The position numbers and the translations under genes were made by a program. This document shows, in pieces, positions 42,383-44,402 of a stretch of DNA of 44,402 bases. The notes beneath the pieces are model-generated. The model was not told where the DNA came from. It made no database searches and worked only from the letters and a program-made list of their open reading frames with translations. Positions within the stretch are counted from its first letter, which is position 1; each line of letters opens with the position of its first letter. The DNA is from Phenylobacterium sp. (GTDB taxonomy: Bacteria > Pseudomonadota > Alphaproteobacteria > Caulobacterales > Caulobacteraceae), in NCBI RefSeq assembly GCF_025351295.1, contig NZ_JANXWD010000068.1, positions 1 to 44,402 of the forward strand. The letters are read 5' to 3'.

Positions 42383-42662
42383 GCCGGCGGACGCGGCCCA
42401 GATCGACGTCAGCCGCGGCGTAGCGGCGACGATCGCCCGCCAGGCCCGCACCCGGCGCCGCGCCGGGCTGGCCGCGGCGGGCGCCTGCACGATCCTGACG
42501 GCGCTGGCCGTGGTCGCCGGCTTCGGCTTCGCCGACCGGGGCCTGCCAAGGGCGGGGCTGACCGACGCCAGCCTCCTGTGGCTGCCGTTCGCCATCCTCG
42601 CCGCGATGCTGACCGCCGCCGGCGCCACGCTCTCGGCCTCGCTGATGCGGTCGATCCGTTGA
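42339..42662 (+). CDS. Two-helix membrane protein, probable anti-sigma factor
   Basis: 107 residues from the ATG at 42339 (42336 is an alternative). Cytoplasmic N-terminus (MTTKFEAELIRHLAEPADAA) and two membrane helices (about 40-62 and 76-98). It overlaps the ECF sigma gene by 44 bases, which normally ensures joint translation of sigma and anti-sigma. No zinc-binding HxxxCxxC was seen, so it is not a ZAS-type anti-sigma. The call rests on position and topology. Confidence 0.65.
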   Translation: MTTKFEAELIRHLAEPADAAQIDVSRGVAATIARQARTRRRAGLAAAGACTILTALAVVAGFGFADRGLPRAGLTDASLLWLPFAILAAMLTAAGATLSASLMRSIR

Positions 42663-42728
42663 AAGCGCCCGCCCGCATGGGGGAAGTTCCGCCCTCGGCG
42701 CTCCTACACCCGGGACCGACATCCGCTC

Positions 42729-42745
42729 GGTCGACCGAATTTCAT
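42729..42745 (+). repeat. 17-base element also present at 12009-12025
   Basis: GGTCGACCGAATTTCAT, differing by one base from GGTCGACCGAACTTCAT at 12009-12025. It contains the palindrome GGTCGACC and lies 11 bases before the methyltransferase start. Confidence 0.5.
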
Positions 42746-42756
42746 TTCTGAGGCCT

Positions 42757-43830
42757 ATGGATCACATGAACGACATCGACGGCGACAAGTTGAACGCCCT
42801 GGTAGGCAAGATGCTCGGCGACCTGGGTGGAGCCTACAGCGTGCCGACGGTGCGCATCGGCTTCCGGCTGGGCCTCTTCGCATCCCTGCACAAGGACGGC
42901 GCCGCCAGCGCCGCGGACCTGGCCAAGCGAACCGGCCTGGCCGAGCGCTATGTCCGCGAGTGGGCCATGGCCCAGGCGGCCAATGGCTACGTCACCTTCG
43001 ACCCCGCGCGCAACGCCTTCAGCCTGAGCCCCGAGCAGGCCATGGTGTTCGGCGTGAAGGACAGCCCGGTCTACCTTGAGGGCGCCTTCGACCTTGCCGC
43101 CGAGATGGTCCACGGCCAGCCCAAGGTCGAGGCCGCCTTCAAGACCGGCGGCGGCGTCACCTGGGGCGAAAGCTCGGGCTGCCTGTTCTGCGCGGTCGGC
43201 GCCTTCTTCCGGCCGGGCTACGTCAACGCCATCGCCCAGGCTTGGCTGCCGGCGCTCGACGGCGTGCTGCCGAAGCTGCAGGCCGGCGCCCGCGTCGCCG
43301 ACGTCGGCTGCGGCGTGGGCTTCTCGACCCTGCTGATGGCCGAGGCCTACCCGAACTCGACCTTCGTCGGCTACGACTTCCACGGCCCCTCGATCGAGCA
43401 GGCCAACGCCCACGCCAAGGCCCACGGCCTGGGCGACCGGGTCCGCTTCGAGACCGCCAAGGCCAAGGACATCGCCGAGCGCGACTTCGACCTCATCACC
43501 ATGTTCGACTGCCTGCACGACATGGGCGACCCGCGCGGCTGTGCGGCCCACATGCGCAAGCTCCTGAAGGCCGACGGCGCCTGGATGCTGGTCGAGCCGA
43601 TCGCGGGCGACACCCCCGCCGACAACCTCGGCAATCCGGTCAGCCGCCTCTACTACAACGCCTCGACCATGATCTGCGTGCCGACCTCGCTGGCCCAGGA
43701 AGTGGGTGAGGCGCTGGGTGCCCAGGCCGGCGAGGCCAAGCTCACCGAGGTGATCAAGGGCGCCGGCTTCTCTAGCGTGCGCCGCGCCACCCAGGGCCCG
43801 TTCAACATGGTCCTGGAAGCCCGGCCCTAG
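42757..43830 (+). CDS. SAM-dependent methyltransferase with N-terminal winged-helix domain
   Basis: 357 residues (M1 or M4 possible). Residues about 25-100 look like a winged helix used for dimerisation (AASAADLAKRTGLAERYVRE). The class I methyltransferase core follows: motif I VADVGCGVGFS (180-190), GYDFHGPSIEQA as motif II, and FDLITMFDCLHDM as motif IV. The order resembles the Rv2258c-type and O-methyltransferase-like proteins. The methyl acceptor is unknown. The stop codon overlaps the first base pairs of the following palindrome. Confidence 0.88.
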   Translation: MDHMNDIDGDKLNALVGKMLGDLGGAYSVPTVRIGFRLGLFASLHKDGAASAADLAKRTGLAERYVREWAMAQAANGYVTFDPARNAFSLSPEQAMVFGVKDSPVYLEGAFDLAAEMVHGQPKVEAAFKTGGGVTWGESSGCLFCAVGAFFRPGYVNAIAQAWLPALDGVLPKLQAGARVADVGCGVGFSTLLMAEAYPNSTFVGYDFHGPSIEQANAHAKAHGLGDRVRFETAKAKDIAERDFDLITMFDCLHDMGDPRGCAAHMRKLLKADGAWMLVEPIAGDTPADNLGNPVSRLYYNASTMICVPTSLAQEVGEALGAQAGEAKLTEVIKGAGFSSVRRATQGPFNMVLEARP

Positions 43831-43943
43831 AGCACGACAGCTTGAAGTGGATACCGGTTCAAGCGCCCGTCGTGCTCTAAGTTCTTGATTTAGAGCCTTT
43901 TTGTCCGGTTCAAATGATTCCATTTGAACCGGAAAGGTTCTAG
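43829..43943. repeat. Two adjacent palindromes, alphaproteobacterial repeat family
   Basis: First: AGAGCACGAC (43829-43838) with GTCGTGCTCT (43869-43878), enclosing GCTTGAA/TTCAAGC (43840-43846, 43858-43864). Second: CCGGTTCAAATG (43905-43916) with CATTTGAACCGG (43921-43932), extended by TAGAGCCTTT and AAAGGTTCTA at the flanks (43891-43943). Both are of kinds dispersed in Caulobacterales and Rhizobiales. After the methyltransferase gene they may act as terminators. Confidence 0.8.
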
Positions 43944-43961
43944 GTCGTAGGGACGATTTAG

Positions 43962-44402
43962 TCATTTGAGCCATAGCATGATGCTGGCGAGGGTGACGAA
44001 GCCCATGAAGGTCTGGGCGAGCTTGTCGTAGCGGGTGGCGATGCGGCGGCATTGCTTGATGCGGCTGAAGAAGCGCTCGACGCGGTTTCGCTCTTTGTAG
44101 AGGGCCTTGTCGTAGCCGTGCTGGCGCTTGCGATGGCGCCTGGGCGGGACGACGGGGTCGCCGCCCTGGTCGATGGCCTTCTGGTAGAGCCGGTCGGCGT
44201 CGTAGGCCTTGTCGGCGATCACATACTTGGCGGCGAGGCCGTCGATCAGATCGCAGGCGGGCGCCATGTCGTTCTGCTGACCAGGCCCCAGGATGAGGCG
44301 GACCGGCAGGCCGAGCGCATCTACGCAGACATGGAGCTTGGTTCCGAAGCCGCCGCGCGAGCGGCCAAGCGCCTGGGCGTCCAGTCCCCCCTTTTTCGCC
44401 GC
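43962..44402 (-). mobile_element. IS5-family (IS427-like) transposase, second half, cut by window edge
   Basis: The reverse frame is open from base 44402 to the stop at 43962-43964 (147 codons with stop). It reads AKKGGLDAQALGRSRGGFGT at the start, then LHVCVDALGLPVRLI, YVIADKAYDADRLY (second catalytic Asp of DDE) and KERNRVERFFSRIKQCRRIA with the final Glu. The first Asp lies outside. The window begins in an A-G-rich run, AAAAAGGGGGG, of the kind used for programmed frameshifting between orfA and orfB in this group. The element's end is probably near 43943, beside the palindrome at 43905-43932. Confidence 0.85.

Overview
The window reads as chromosomal DNA of a high-G+C alphaproteobacterium of the Caulobacterales, most like Caulobacter or Phenylobacterium. 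The evidence is a TipF-type degenerate EAL protein, an alphaproteobacterial PEP-CTERM sorting signal (PEPxxWAMM), an ECF42/DGPF pair, a HIG1 - cobalamin adenosyltransferase - etfBA - hbd cluster, strong GC-rich codon bias, and dispersed CATCCCGGC-type palindromes. No rRNA, tRNA, CRISPR array or prophage was seen.

Layout. 1-3.9 kb: the 5' part of ileS (minus strand, cut by the window edge), a cold-shock gene with a long leader and a strong 3' hairpin, and three small conserved-looking ORFs. 3.9-14.7 kb: mixed metabolism, with an SDR, a cytochrome c-PQQ dehydrogenase of the polyvinyl-alcohol dehydrogenase type, an M20 peptidase, a ClpP paralogue, a GH13 glucosidase, a Rieske oxygenase, a VanY-type lipoprotein peptidase, an alpha/beta hydrolase and a GST. 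14.7-22.2 kb: acyl-CoA metabolism, with an acyl-CoA dehydrogenase, two TetR regulators, a HIG1 protein, PduO-type adenosyltransferase, etfB-etfA and 3-hydroxyacyl-CoA dehydrogenase. Electrons from the dehydrogenase would pass through ETF. 22.2-25.5 kb: a Tat-type sulfatase and an ECF42 sigma factor coupled to its DGPF partner. 25.6-29.3 kb: tipF, a HAD hydrolase, a MaoC hydratase and ribF, all on the plus strand.

29.3-30.6 kb is an accessory patch with palindromic repeats and a lower-G+C orphan membrane protein. 30.7-32.7 kb holds alanine dehydrogenase and a Tat-exported dienelactone hydrolase. 32.8-36.6 kb is a minus-strand pair: a winged-helix/TPR regulator followed by a large FAD oxidoreductase. 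36.7-40 kb has two PEP-CTERM proteins around a nitronate monooxygenase, plus two unexplained non-coding elements. 40.2-42.7 kb is a TolB-like lipoprotein divergent from an ECF sigma/membrane-protein module. The window ends with a methyltransferase, a pair of palindromes and a partial IS5-family transposase.

The most interesting parts are non-coding. One is a run of hairpins ending in a perfect intrinsic terminator with no gene in front of it (about 36.9-37.15 kb), a candidate structured RNA. The second is three 12-bp palindromes spaced 22-23 bp apart (38112-38168). The third is a tipF control region with two inverted TTAACCAT motifs and a GANTC-containing hairpin. Among the proteins, the ClpP paralogue with Asn in place of the catalytic Asp stands out.
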